Shown piece after piece: positions 49,836-58,846 of a stretch of 64,000 nucleotides of DNA. The position numbers were made by a program, and so were the translations under genes. The first letter of the stretch is position 1. Each line of letters begins with the position of its first letter. Source of the stretch: Thermogladius sp023256015. GTDB taxonomy: Archaea; Thermoproteota; Thermoprotei_A; Sulfolobales; Desulfurococcaceae. The notes below the pieces were generated by a model, which saw only the letters and a list, made by a program, of their open reading frames with translations, was not told where the DNA came from and searched no databases. The stretch covers positions 1 through 64,000 of the forward strand of contig NZ_CP151274.1 in assembly GCF_051131135.1 (NCBI RefSeq). Direction: 5' to 3'.

Positions 49836-51377
49836 CTAAGTCACCATCAAGCGCTCTACTTCGGATCTGTCGGCCGACTTCGCCTCAAATAGACCTACAA
49901 TCTTGCCCTCGTTTATAACGGCTATTCTGTCGCTCACCTGGAAGATCTCGTCCAGGTCTTCGCTGACCATTAAGACTCCTATGTTCTCCTTGACCACCTT
50001 GTCCTTGATGACCCTCCTGACCTTGATACTGGTCACCTCGTCTAGACCCCTGGTCGGGTTGTAGGCTACGAGGAGGTGTTTCGACAAGTCCAGCTCTCTC
50101 GCCACGAGGCTCTTCATTAAGTTGCCGCCGCTGAGGAACTTCAACGGGGTCTTAGCCCCTGGGGTGACGATCGAGAAGTCCTCAATGAACTTCTTAGCCA
50201 GGTGTGTTAGCCTACTCCAGTTGATCACAGCGCCGGTGTACCCGGGCATCACAGCGATGTTCTCTCTAAGACCGAAGTCTATCGACACACCGTGCGACAG
50301 CGGCTCGTCGGGGATGTAGCCGACACCCAGCTCTCTCAGCGTCTTGGTGTCGGGCATTACATACTTCCTGCCCTTTACATTAACCAGGACTGTTCCTCTC
50401 TCCACGTTGCGTAACCTCATTATCGCCTGAACAAGCTCCGCCTGCCCATTACCGACTATGCCGGCTATTCCCAGCACCTCGCCTCGATTCACGGTTAGCG
50501 AGACTCCCTTAAGGGCGTAAGTCCCGTAGTCGTTCTTGACCCACAAGTCCTTTACCTCCAGCACCGGCTCAGATGGTTTACCGTCCATGAGCCTCTCGTA
50601 GGTGATTTCCTTAGCCCTCTCAGCGAACATCATCTCCCTGACCCTCTCGATGTCGACCTCGCCCGTCTTCACTGTCCCAACGAGCTTACCGCGCCTGAGG
50701 ACCGTTATCCTGTTTGACACCTCGAAGGCCTCCGTTAGTTTGTGGGTTATCAACACAACTGTGCCGCCTTGCTGGGTGAACTCCTTGAGGTACTTGTAGA
50801 ACTTCCTCCTCTCCTCCAGTGGGAGGTATGTGAGGGCCTCGTCCAGTATTATCACCTTCGACCTCAGTATCAACGCCCTAGCTATCTCTACCAACTGCTT
50901 CTGAGTGTAGGTCAGCTTCCAGACCTCTTCTTCGGGGTCTACCTTGATCCCGATCTTGTTCGCGACCTCCTCGAAGTACTTCCTGATCTTCTTTGGCGAC
51001 TCGAAGATGCCGAGTTGCTTCATGCCTAGGACCAGGTTCTCTGCGACTGTCAGCCTGCTTATCAGTACCGGGCTCTGGGATACCATGGCTATTCCGAGAC
51101 TCAGCGCCTTCATCGGGTTCTCTATTGTGACTCTCTCGCCCTTGTAGTAGATCGTGCCGTGATCTGGCGTGTATATCCCTGCGAGGATCTTGACTAGTGT
51201 AGACTTGCCGGCGCCGTTCTCCCCTAAGACCGCGTGTATTTCGCCCTCGCCGAACTCTACTGTTACCTTCTCTAGGGCTACCGAGCCCGGGAACCTCTTG
51301 GTTATGCTCTCCATTCTAACGATAGGGGTTTGAGGAGGAGGGGTTTGGGAAAAAACCTGGTTACCTGTCTTCTCCAC
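49836..51377 (-). CDS. BMP-type nucleoside ABC ATPase, double cassette (YufO-like)
   Basis: About 513 residues with two ABC cassettes. The first has Walker A GENGAGKST, but its signature is LTYTQKQ and its Walker B ends ILDEALTYLP, where P and T of DEPT are changed. The second has Walker A-like GIVGNGQAEL, signature LSGGNLMKS and YNPTRGLD, the usual degenerate second site of this family. GTG at 51377 is 6 bp after GAGGTGG; a longer start overlapping the binding protein gene is less likely. Confidence 0.85.
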   Translation of the reverse strand: MEKTGNQVFSQTPPPQTPIVRMESITKRFPGSVALEKVTVEFGEGEIHAVLGENGAGKSTLVKILAGIYTPDHGTIYYKGERVTIENPMKALSLGIAMVSQSPVLISRLTVAENLVLGMKQLGIFESPKKIRKYFEEVANKIGIKVDPEEEVWKLTYTQKQLVEIARALILRSKVIILDEALTYLPLEERRKFYKYLKEFTQQGGTVVLITHKLTEAFEVSNRITVLRRGKLVGTVKTGEVDIERVREMMFAERAKEITYERLMDGKPSEPVLEVKDLWVKNDYGTYALKGVSLTVNRGEVLGIAGIVGNGQAELVQAIMRLRNVERGTVLVNVKGRKYVMPDTKTLRELGVGYIPDEPLSHGVSIDFGLRENIAVMPGYTGAVINWSRLTHLAKKFIEDFSIVTPGAKTPLKFLSGGNLMKSLVARELDLSKHLLVAYNPTRGLDEVTSIKVRRVIKDKVVKENIGVLMVSEDLDEIFQVSDRIAVINEGKIVGLFEAKSADRSEVERLMVT

Positions 51378-51411
51378 TTCGCTCCACCTCGCTGCCTCTA
51401 CTGTGCTACCG

Positions 51412-52872
51412 CTATATTGCACCTACTCTATGCACGACGGGGTATAAGTAGTATTGCATCGACCACAGGTCGTCGTGTCCCAGCCTCGCTCCCGCCGGCA
51501 CGTTAATGAGCTGGCTCGGGTTGGAGATGTTCCAGAACGTCAGCGGGCCTGTGAACGGGTCGAAGACTGGAGCCACGTTCCAACTCCACTCGGTCGCGGG
51601 CTCGGAGACGCCTGGTTTAGCGGGAGGTATCTTTAGTCCGACAACTGTCTCGTACACGTGGGAGTCGGCCTGCTCCTGTATGTTCTCTAGTATAGGCGCC
51701 TCCTGGAACTCCCTCATCCTCTCCATGAACAGGTCGTAGACGCTCATCTTCATGCCGGTCACTTTGTCGGTCACCATGATGCTCTTAAGAGTGTCCACGA
51801 ACTTCGGGTTGATGTACATGATGGAGCCGTTCGAGTAGATGTGAGCACCTGCGTCGACCGCGCCGGTGTTCATCAAGTACCAGTAGTCGACGTTCTGCAG
51901 GTTGTAGGGGGTGTAGACGCCGGCCTTGATCTTGGCCAGTATGTCGACGTATATGGTCTCCCAGTGGACGATCTGCCCGGAGACGACCACGTCAGTACCG
52001 TAGGTGTAGCCTGGTGAGTAGTGGCTGAAGACGTAGAGTTGCTTCCCTGTACTCGCGTACAGCTGCTGGACAGTCTGTATAACGGTGGGGGTGTCCTCTG
52101 TAAAGGCGAAGGTGTCAACGTTGTAAGTCTGGAACAGGGTCTGCACTGCCTGCCTGGCCTTGTCTGGGGCGACCCACCCGCCGATCACGATCACGTGGAC
52201 TGTTACGTTCTTACCTAGCTGCTGTGCCACTTCTTGAGCGCCGATGGCAAAGGCGTTAATGTGCCTGACTACCTCGGGGATCTCGACTGCGGCAACGTAG
52301 CCTATTTGGCCGGTCTTGGTCAGAGCGCCGGCTAACAGCCCGTCGAGGTAGTAGGCCTGGTACAAGTCAGCGAAGTATGTCCCTACGTTGGGAGCCCTCA
52401 TGTAGCCGGAGCAGTGGAAGAATATGACGTTCGGGTACTTCTGAGCAGACTTTATAGTGTTCTCCATGAAGTCGAAGCTCGTGGTGAATATCACGTTGTA
52501 GCCCTGGGAGACGAGGTTGTCTATCACCGAGGGTAGCTGGTCAGCAGTAATACTCTCCACGTAAGTAGTCTGTAACCAGTCCTTGTAGAGCTGCTGAGTA
52601 ACCCTTCTACCAACGTCGTGCGCGTAAGTCCAGCCGAAGTCTCCTATTGGTCCCACGTACACCCATGCCGCCTTGATGGTCGAGGGCGGGGTCCATGTAG
52701 GTGTCTGTGTCTGAGTTATTGTTTGAGTTATTGTTGTCGTTACTGTGCCACCCGCCCCCACAGTCTGGGTCACGGTCTTCGCAGGTGCCATAGATGTCCC
52801 GGCATAGAACGCGGCTACGCCGACTATTATTATGATGATTACGAAGATTGTTGTCAATACTTTAGGACTCAT
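51412..52872 (-). CDS. BMP family nucleoside-binding protein, N-terminally anchored
   Basis: 486 residues: one N-terminal helix (about 6-28) as membrane anchor, a Thr/Gln linker, then a BMP/PnrA-like domain with GPIGDFGWTYAHD near 85-97, VIFTTSFDFMEN and YFADLYQAYYLDGLLAG. Binds purine or other nucleosides in this family. ATG has GGTGG upstream. First gene of a four-gene importer operon. Anchor at the N-terminus, unlike the C-terminally anchored binder at 24 kb. Confidence 0.85.
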   Translation of the reverse strand: MSPKVLTTIFVIIIIIVGVAAFYAGTSMAPAKTVTQTVGAGGTVTTTITQTITQTQTPTWTPPSTIKAAWVYVGPIGDFGWTYAHDVGRRVTQQLYKDWLQTTYVESITADQLPSVIDNLVSQGYNVIFTTSFDFMENTIKSAQKYPNVIFFHCSGYMRAPNVGTYFADLYQAYYLDGLLAGALTKTGQIGYVAAVEIPEVVRHINAFAIGAQEVAQQLGKNVTVHVIVIGGWVAPDKARQAVQTLFQTYNVDTFAFTEDTPTVIQTVQQLYASTGKQLYVFSHYSPGYTYGTDVVVSGQIVHWETIYVDILAKIKAGVYTPYNLQNVDYWYLMNTGAVDAGAHIYSNGSIMYINPKFVDTLKSIMVTDKVTGMKMSVYDLFMERMREFQEAPILENIQEQADSHVYETVVGLKIPPAKPGVSEPATEWSWNVAPVFDPFTGPLTFWNISNPSQLINVPAGARLGHDDLWSMQYYLYPVVHRVGAI

Positions 52873-52914
52873 AGGCTTCCACCGTCTTGATATAGTTATT
52901 TTCCACAAGCGCAA

Positions 52915-52922
52915 TATATAAA
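52915..52922 (-). promoter_or_regulatory. Box A of the nucleoside importer operon
   Basis: Minus strand reads TTTATATA about 43-50 bp before the binding protein ATG, which predicts a leader of about 20 nt. Confidence 0.5.
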
Positions 52923-52988
52923 GCTAACGTATGTATATAGACGTAAAACGGTTTGACCACACAGTTCTTCTTTTGAGCCTACTTATAC

Positions 52989-53600
52989 TTACTTGTAGAT
53001 GCTTACGATATAGCCGTAGACCCCCTTCGCTATCATGTCCACTGCCACGCTGGCGATTATGATCGACATGAACCTGCCGAGCGCCCTCACAGTACTGACA
53101 CTGAGGAACCTGACCAACGTGTCGGAGAACTTGAGTATAAGGTAAGTGGTCGCTGCCGCAACCACTTCGGCGACTACGATGAGAGCCATGTTCATAAGAG
53201 TCCTCTCCGAGCTGGTCAGAAGCAAGATAGTCGTGAGAGTGCCAGGCCCAACGATGAGCGGTGTAGCGATTGGCACTACAGCCATGTCGGTTGGCTCGAC
53301 CCTCTTCGTCCTCGGCATCTCGCCGAGCATGTCGACGGCTAGCACCATTAAGACGATTCCTCCTCCTATACGGAGGCTAGCCAACGATATGTTGAACACC
53401 TCGAGTATGGTACTCCCGAGGAACGTGAAAACGAGCATTATCGTTAGCATCGCCCAGAAGGCCCTCCTCACGATCCTCTCCCGCTCTACCTTACCGAGTC
53501 TCTCCGTGAGCGAGATATAGGTGGGCAAAGCGGAGAACGGGTTCATTATAGCGAGTAGCTGCACGTAGTACTGAGTTAGCATCACGAGCAGGTCTACCAT
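52989..53600 (-). CDS. MarC/SnatA family membrane protein
   Basis: 203 residues, six helices. IMNPFSALPTYISLTE near residue 18-33 and VVPIATPLIVGPGTLTT near 108-124 are the paired MarC motifs. Some archaeal members transport small neutral amino acids; many are uncharacterised. ATG start lies 7 bp from an inverted repeat. May be cotranscribed with the dihydroorotase-like gene. Confidence 0.85.
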   Translation of the reverse strand: MVDLLVMLTQYYVQLLAIMNPFSALPTYISLTERLGKVERERIVRRAFWAMLTIMLVFTFLGSTILEVFNISLASLRIGGGIVLMVLAVDMLGEMPRTKRVEPTDMAVVPIATPLIVGPGTLTTILLLTSSERTLMNMALIVVAEVVAAATTYLILKFSDTLVRFLSVSTVRALGRFMSIIIASVAVDMIAKGVYGYIVSIYK

Positions 53601-53606
53601 GAGCGC

Positions 53607-53634
53607 CCCAGTCAGTAACTCGCGTGAGACTGGG
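53607..53634. repeat. Inverted repeat just upstream of the MarC gene
   Basis: CCCAGTC (53607-53613) and GACTGGG (53628-53634) pair over 7 bp with a 14-nt loop. In the transcript the 3' arm includes the GGGG before the MarC ATG, so it may affect its translation. A box A-like CTTAATAC nearby would instead start the transcript inside it. Confidence 0.4.
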
Positions 53635-53663
53635 TATTAAGCAAGGGGACTACACGGCGCCTC

Positions 53664-55013
53664 TCACTCCCCCTTCCTCAGCCTCCTCGCGAGGAGACCC
53701 ACGTAAACCCCGTGCCCTGGCTCACCCACTAGCTCGCCCTTCTCTATGATCGGCACGCCGTTTACGAGCAGGTGCAACGGGTGCCCCTTGAGCTCAAGCC
53801 CCTCCCACGGTGTCCAGTCCACCTTGTGGTGGTGCGTCGAAGCCGATATCCTACGAGGCTTCCTCGTCTCGAGTACAACCAAGTCCGCGTCCGAGCCTAT
53901 GGCTATCTCGCCCTTAACCGGGTAGACCCCGAGTATCCGGGCCGGGTTCCTCGAGGTCACGTCAATGAACGTCTCCACGGAGATCCTCCTCCCCTCTACG
54001 CCGAACGTGTACAGGAAGGGCATCATTATCTCTAGGTTGGGGATGCCGCCCCAAGCGCTCCACGCGTCCTTCTCCTTCTCGGACCTGGGCGCGGGCGCGT
54101 TGTCGCTCGCGTAGACGTCTATGTCGCCGGTCTCCAGACCCCTCCAGAGCGCGTCCCTGTCCGCCTGTGTTTTCAGTGTGGGGGCGACCTTGATGTAGTT
54201 GCCAAGCCTGAGGGTGTCGTCTCGCGTGAAGTAGAGGAAGTGCGGGCACGTCTCGACTGTCACCCTACTGTAGAAGCGCCTTATGAACTCGATCGCTTGG
54301 AGCCCCTTAGCACTGCTGAGGTGCGCGATGTGGAGAGACGCGTTAGTCTCGAGTGCGTAGAACCCGACCTTCAAGATCGCGGCGGCCTCAGCGTTGTCCG
54401 TCCTGTGCAAGTGGTAGTAGGACGGGTCGTCGAAAGACTTGTACCTCTTCTCGCCGAGCTCTATGAGGGGGTCGTCCTCGGCGTGGACGACGACTACGCC
54501 GTTGACGTTGGCCACCTGCTCGAATACTTCGACAATGTCGTAGTCCTCGGCCTTGAAGGGCCTAGCGGTGAAGACCTTGAAGGTCTTAACCCCCTCCCTC
54601 GCGAGGGCCTGTATGGAGTCCTTGTTCTTCCCGTTCATAAAGCCCGCTGTAATACCGTAGTTCAGGTAGGAGTCCTTCTTGGCCTCCTCGACCTTCAGCT
54701 TGAGTACGTCTAGGTTGTCCACGTAAACTCTGAGCGGCATGTCGATCAGAGTGGTGAGACCGCCGAAGGCTCCGGCTAGGCTACCAGACTTCCAGTCCTC
54801 GTTCTGCGTGTACCGGGGGTCGTAAACGTGGGCGTGGATGTCTATCCCGCCCGGAAACACCGGCTGGCCCTCCGCGTTGATCACCTTCTCGGCGGGGAAG
54901 TCCTTTTTACCCAGCGCCGCTATCTTGCCGTCTTCTACTAGGATGTTGCCCTCAACGAACTCCTTACCGAGGAAGACCTTGGCGTTCCTGATGAGAACGC
55001 TGCCGACACTCAT
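53664..55013 (-). CDS. Dihydroorotase-like cyclic amidohydrolase
   Basis: 449 residues. Metal ligands GGIDIHAHVYD near 55-65, likely carboxylated lysine in VKTFKVFTARP, VVHAEDD, LHIAHLSS and the aspartate in YASDNAPAPRSEKE; EKPR-like end regions fit the dihydroorotase/allantoinase/hydantoinase group. As no other pyrimidine genes are here, allantoinase or hydantoinase remain possible. The nucleoside importer nearby fits a nucleobase role. ATG start. Confidence 0.8.
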   Translation of the reverse strand: MSVGSVLIRNAKVFLGKEFVEGNILVEDGKIAALGKKDFPAEKVINAEGQPVFPGGIDIHAHVYDPRYTQNEDWKSGSLAGAFGGLTTLIDMPLRVYVDNLDVLKLKVEEAKKDSYLNYGITAGFMNGKNKDSIQALAREGVKTFKVFTARPFKAEDYDIVEVFEQVANVNGVVVVHAEDDPLIELGEKRYKSFDDPSYYHLHRTDNAEAAAILKVGFYALETNASLHIAHLSSAKGLQAIEFIRRFYSRVTVETCPHFLYFTRDDTLRLGNYIKVAPTLKTQADRDALWRGLETGDIDVYASDNAPAPRSEKEKDAWSAWGGIPNLEIMMPFLYTFGVEGRRISVETFIDVTSRNPARILGVYPVKGEIAIGSDADLVVLETRKPRRISASTHHHKVDWTPWEGLELKGHPLHLLVNGVPIIEKGELVGEPGHGVYVGLLARRLRKGE

Positions 55014-55123
55014 GATGGAGCCCCTGGATACAATATGTCAAATAAAGATAAAATCATGATAAATTAAAAATTTCTATTACAGCCTCTAGGGGGTCGCGGA
55101 ATTTCCCGTGGACAAAACACCTT

Positions 55124-55145
55124 CTCGCGCGCTCAGCTCCGCGAG
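55124..55145 (-). terminator. Stem-loop with T-run after leuS
   Basis: CTCGCG (55124-55129) and CGCGAG (55140-55145) pair perfectly; on the minus strand GTGTTTTG follows. It lies just past the leuS stop. Also possible as a simple mRNA 3' stabiliser. Confidence 0.4.
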
Positions 55146-55152
55146 ACAAACT

Positions 55153-58074
55153 CTACGACTCGAACAGGACGAACAAGCCCGGCTTCCCGGGGAGCGCTTT
55201 CTCGGCTTTAGACAACCCCATGGAGAGGGCTTCTCCCTCTTCCACGACTCTGACCACAGCACCCGTTTTCCTGCCTATGTACTCGGACAGCCTCCTCAGA
55301 GTGTCGAGCTCTAGGCTGTGATCGACCTTCACCGCCTCCCTGTCTAGCTGCCCCGACTTCCACGCCCTGTACACCTCGGACACTAGTCTCTCCTTACCAG
55401 CGCCGACCGTCCTAGACACCTCCCTTATCACCTCTCTTAGCTCCAAGCCCTTCATTGCCAACTCTAAGACCCTCCTCTTCCACTGGGACGCCACTATCAC
55501 GTAGACCTCGCGGGGCTTCCTCCCCACGGCTCCTAGAATGTTCTTTACGTCCTCGACGACCCTCTCCACCTCGTTGATCAGCGCTTCGGCGGCATCGTCG
55601 AAGTAGGCCTCGTATCCGCTGGGCCAGCTACTAGTCGACAGGAACCCGCCACCACCCATCCTGCTCCACATCTCCTCCGTCAAGTGCGGGATTACAGGGT
55701 TGAGGACCTTGAGCCAGTCCTGTAGTACATACTTTACGTCGCAGGGTAGGAACCCTCTCATATCCCTGTACCTGTCTATGAGGTTCAGCACGTTGAAGAA
55801 CACGTTCTGGACGTAGTCCCTAACCTGGTGGGCCTCGACCGCCTCCTCGCCGGCTTTGACGAGCCTGTAGAACCTGCTCTTAAACCACCTCGACAGAACG
55901 TCCTCGCCTACGTCGACGCACCTCCCCTCTATTAGGTCGAGCGCGAGCCTGGTGAACTTCTGTAGGAGGTCCGCCGTGGCCGACACGTCCTTCTCCCTCC
56001 AGTCCAAGACAGTGTCCAGGCTGGCCGCCCAGGCGATGTAGAGTCTGAACAGGTCGGAGGAGTACTTTTCGGCTATGTCTCTCAGGTTGATCACGTTCCC
56101 CTTGCTCTTGCTCATCTTCGCGCCCTCCCTAATGACGGGCTCGTTGAGCGTTATCGCGCGAGGCCAGTACTTCTCTGGGAAGATCACGGCGTGGTGGATC
56201 AGGTAGAACGAGAGGTGGTTCGATATATGGGGCGTCGACGTGTGCCTAAGGTCAACGGGGTACCAGTACTCGAACTCCCTTCTCAGCTCGTCTAATAGCT
56301 CCGGTCTAAGCCCCGCCTCAGCGGCTACTTTTTCTCTCTCGCCCTGGCCCAGGAAGACGTAGTCGAAGAAAGCTGGTCTCAGGTTCTCCGGCTTGACGCC
56401 GGCCTGCCTCAGCTTGTGGACGATGGTGTAGAAGGCCATGTATATCGTCGAGTCGCTCAGGCTCTCGATGATCCACTCCTCGTCGAAGGGTAGCCTCGTG
56501 CCGATACCCCTCTTCCTGGCACAGGGCCTCTTCTCTAGCCAGTTTATCGCGTCCACGAACGCCTTCTTGTACTTCTCAGGCTTGACGACGAGCCTGTTCT
56601 CGATGTAGTCGAGCAGGGTCTTCTTGAGGCTCTCGCCAGTGTAGTCGAGGAACCACTGGTCTACGATCTTGGCTACTATGATCTCACCGCCGGCCCTACA
56701 CCTAGCCTTCCTGTTGAGCTCCAGGAACCTTATCGCGTCGCCCCTCCCGATCAGTGACTGCTTGACGATGTCCCTCGCCTCTCTGACCGGCTTCCCCTCC
56801 ACGAGCGGGTCTTTGACAAGCATACGGCCTTTGTAGAACTCCTCCTTGTAAACTATGCTAGTAGCCTCCTCGAGCCTCTCGTCGTACTGGTCCCTTATCC
56901 CCATCGACTCGACTACCAACTGCGCGTAGTGCCCTTCCACGCCTGGGACTTCAATGATCTTGATCGGGCTTATCGGGTCGACCAGTGAGGGGTCCAGGCC
57001 GTACCTGGCCATGAGGCTCTTGTCCTTCTTCAGGTCGCTCAAGGCGGCGTAGTCGTAGGGGGCGTCGCTCGGCTCGGAGTACACAACGCCCGTCCCGAGG
57101 TCGGGGTCCACGAACCACGCTGGCAAGACTACGAGCTCTTGCCCGAGCGGGCTCCTGGCCTTGCGACCCAGAAGAATGCTTCCCGGTAGTTCCTCGAGGA
57201 CCTCAAACTCCAGCTCGGGGTGCTGGTGCTTGAGCTTCACGAACGCCTTCTCGGAGGTGATGTAGACCTCCCGGCCCATCCTGAACCTGACGTACTTGGC
57301 CTCCGGGTTGACCCACAAGTTGGTCGCGCCGTACAGGGTCTCGGGTCTAAGCGTCGCTGCCAAGAGCACGTCCCCGCCGTCCACCAGCCTGAACTTGACA
57401 CCAGTGTACTCCACTATCTCGACGGGGTTCACGTCAGCGTCCTCTATGTCGTCCTCCCCTTCCGGCTGCTTGTGGAGTAGGCAGTAGGTGACGTAGTGGC
57501 TCCCCCGCGTCAAGAGCCCCTTCTCCGAGAGCTTCAGGTACTGCCATGCCACGAACTTGTTGTACAGCGGCTCGCCCGTGTGGAACCTCCTCCTCCAGTC
57601 TATGCTGTAGCCCAGTGCGTCGAAGTCGACGTGGACGTTCTCTGCGAAGAACTCCGCTAGCTTAAGCGGGTCTTTGAAGGACTCGAGGGTCTCCTTCACC
57701 TTCTCTTCGTCGCTGAGGTACATCCTCACATAGGACTCGTACCTAGCTATTACCTTCTTGTCTCCCCTCGAGATCATCTCGGATATCGCTACAATAGGTG
57801 TACCCGTGATGTGGAAGGCCATTGGGAACAGGACATTATAGCCGCGGAGACGCTTGTACCTGGCTATAATGTCGCCTATCGTGTAAGTCCTACCGTGGCC
57901 TATGTGGAGAGGGGCGTTGGTGTACGGGTAGGGAACGGTTATGAAGAACTTAGGCTTGGCGGGGTCTGGCTCGGGCTCGAAGACGCGGCTCTCACGCCAC
58001 AGCTTCTGCCACTTCCTCTCGATACCCCTGAGCCACTCCAGGAACTCGTTAGAGCCCTGATGCAAGCCTGACAC
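55153..58074 (-). CDS. leuS: Leucyl-tRNA synthetase
   Basis: 973-residue archaeal/eukaryotic-type LeuRS. HIGH motif as APLHIGHGRTYT near residues 54-65, the editing domain with LRPETLYGATN, and KMSKSKGNV near 655, then the anticodon-binding and C-terminal domains. Charges tRNA-Leu. GTG start sits at the predicted transcription start given by a box A 22 bp away, suggesting a leaderless mRNA; a TTG three codons in, 6 bp after GGTG, is an alternative. Confidence 0.95.
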   Translation of the reverse strand: MSGLHQGSNEFLEWLRGIERKWQKLWRESRVFEPEPDPAKPKFFITVPYPYTNAPLHIGHGRTYTIGDIIARYKRLRGYNVLFPMAFHITGTPIVAISEMISRGDKKVIARYESYVRMYLSDEEKVKETLESFKDPLKLAEFFAENVHVDFDALGYSIDWRRRFHTGEPLYNKFVAWQYLKLSEKGLLTRGSHYVTYCLLHKQPEGEDDIEDADVNPVEIVEYTGVKFRLVDGGDVLLAATLRPETLYGATNLWVNPEAKYVRFRMGREVYITSEKAFVKLKHQHPELEFEVLEELPGSILLGRKARSPLGQELVVLPAWFVDPDLGTGVVYSEPSDAPYDYAALSDLKKDKSLMARYGLDPSLVDPISPIKIIEVPGVEGHYAQLVVESMGIRDQYDERLEEATSIVYKEEFYKGRMLVKDPLVEGKPVREARDIVKQSLIGRGDAIRFLELNRKARCRAGGEIIVAKIVDQWFLDYTGESLKKTLLDYIENRLVVKPEKYKKAFVDAINWLEKRPCARKRGIGTRLPFDEEWIIESLSDSTIYMAFYTIVHKLRQAGVKPENLRPAFFDYVFLGQGEREKVAAEAGLRPELLDELRREFEYWYPVDLRHTSTPHISNHLSFYLIHHAVIFPEKYWPRAITLNEPVIREGAKMSKSKGNVINLRDIAEKYSSDLFRLYIAWAASLDTVLDWREKDVSATADLLQKFTRLALDLIEGRCVDVGEDVLSRWFKSRFYRLVKAGEEAVEAHQVRDYVQNVFFNVLNLIDRYRDMRGFLPCDVKYVLQDWLKVLNPVIPHLTEEMWSRMGGGGFLSTSSWPSGYEAYFDDAAEALINEVERVVEDVKNILGAVGRKPREVYVIVASQWKRRVLELAMKGLELREVIREVSRTVGAGKERLVSEVYRAWKSGQLDREAVKVDHSLELDTLRRLSEYIGRKTGAVVRVVEEGEALSMGLSKAEKALPGKPGLFVLFES

Positions 58075-58090
58075 CGTACTTGGCTAAGGT

Positions 58091-58100
58091 AATTATATGA
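58091..58100 (-). promoter_or_regulatory. Box A of leuS
   Basis: Minus strand TCATATAATT centred about 22 bp from the GTG, giving a leaderless start. The opposite-strand glycosyltransferase has its own AAATATAAT at about 58112-58120. Confidence 0.45.
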
Positions 58101-58150
58101 ACCGTATAAGGAAATATAATCGTAGTGCCGTGGCAAGCCGGTAGTCCGGT

Positions 58151-58846
58151 ATGAAGGTTTCAATCGTAGTCCCCACGTACAACGAGAGAGACAACATACC
58201 GGAGCTCCTGAGGAGGATCGACCGGGCGATCAGGCCGCATGGATGGGATTACGAGGTCGTAGTTGTCGACGACAACTCGCCGGACGGAACAGCAGAGCTG
58301 GCTTGGCAGCTCAGCGGCCTCTACCCGGTCAAGGTGATAAAGAGGCCCGGGAAGCTAGGGCTCGCCTCCGCGGTCGTCGAGGGGGTGAAGCACGCGGACG
58401 GGGACCTCGTCGTCGTCATGGACGCAGACCTCCAGCACCCGCCCGGGGTGATCCCTCTGATCGTGGAGAAGCTCTCCCGGTGCGACGTCGTAGTAGCATC
58501 GAGGTATGCAAAAGGCGGAGGCGTGATGGGCTTCCCTTGGTACAGGAGGTTGATGTCGAGGGGCGCCGCCGTTATCGCCTGGCTCTTCATCCCCGAGTCG
58601 CGCAAGACGAGCGACCCGATGTCGGGTTTCTTCGGCTTTAGGAGACGGGTGATCGGGGACTTTGACACAGTCGAGCCGAGGGGCTACAAGGTTCTACTGG
58701 ACTTACTACGGAGGGCTCGGCAGGCGAAGGTGTGCGACCAGCCGTACGTGTTCGTGTCAAGAGAGAAAGGCAAGTCTAAACTGGGCCTTAAAGTGATCTC
58801 GGCATACATCCGCCATGTCTTGAAGCTAGCTTTCTTCGAACTGTAA
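58151..58846 (+). CDS. DPM1-like family 2 glycosyltransferase
   Basis: 231 residues. IVVPTYNERDNIPELL at the start, VVDDNSPDGTAE, the metal motif MDADLQHPPG near 94-103 and SDPMSGFFGFRR match dolichol-phosphate mannose/glucose synthases. It lacks the membrane helices some archaeal versions have. Likely makes dolichol-phosphate sugar for surface glycosylation, perhaps for the Thr-stalk proteins here. Tail overlaps the AbrB-PhoU gene by 21 bp. Confidence 0.88.
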   Translation: MKVSIVVPTYNERDNIPELLRRIDRAIRPHGWDYEVVVVDDNSPDGTAELAWQLSGLYPVKVIKRPGKLGLASAVVEGVKHADGDLVVVMDADLQHPPGVIPLIVEKLSRCDVVVASRYAKGGGVMGFPWYRRLMSRGAAVIAWLFIPESRKTSDPMSGFFGFRRRVIGDFDTVEPRGYKVLLDLLRRARQAKVCDQPYVFVSREKGKSKLGLKVISAYIRHVLKLAFFEL

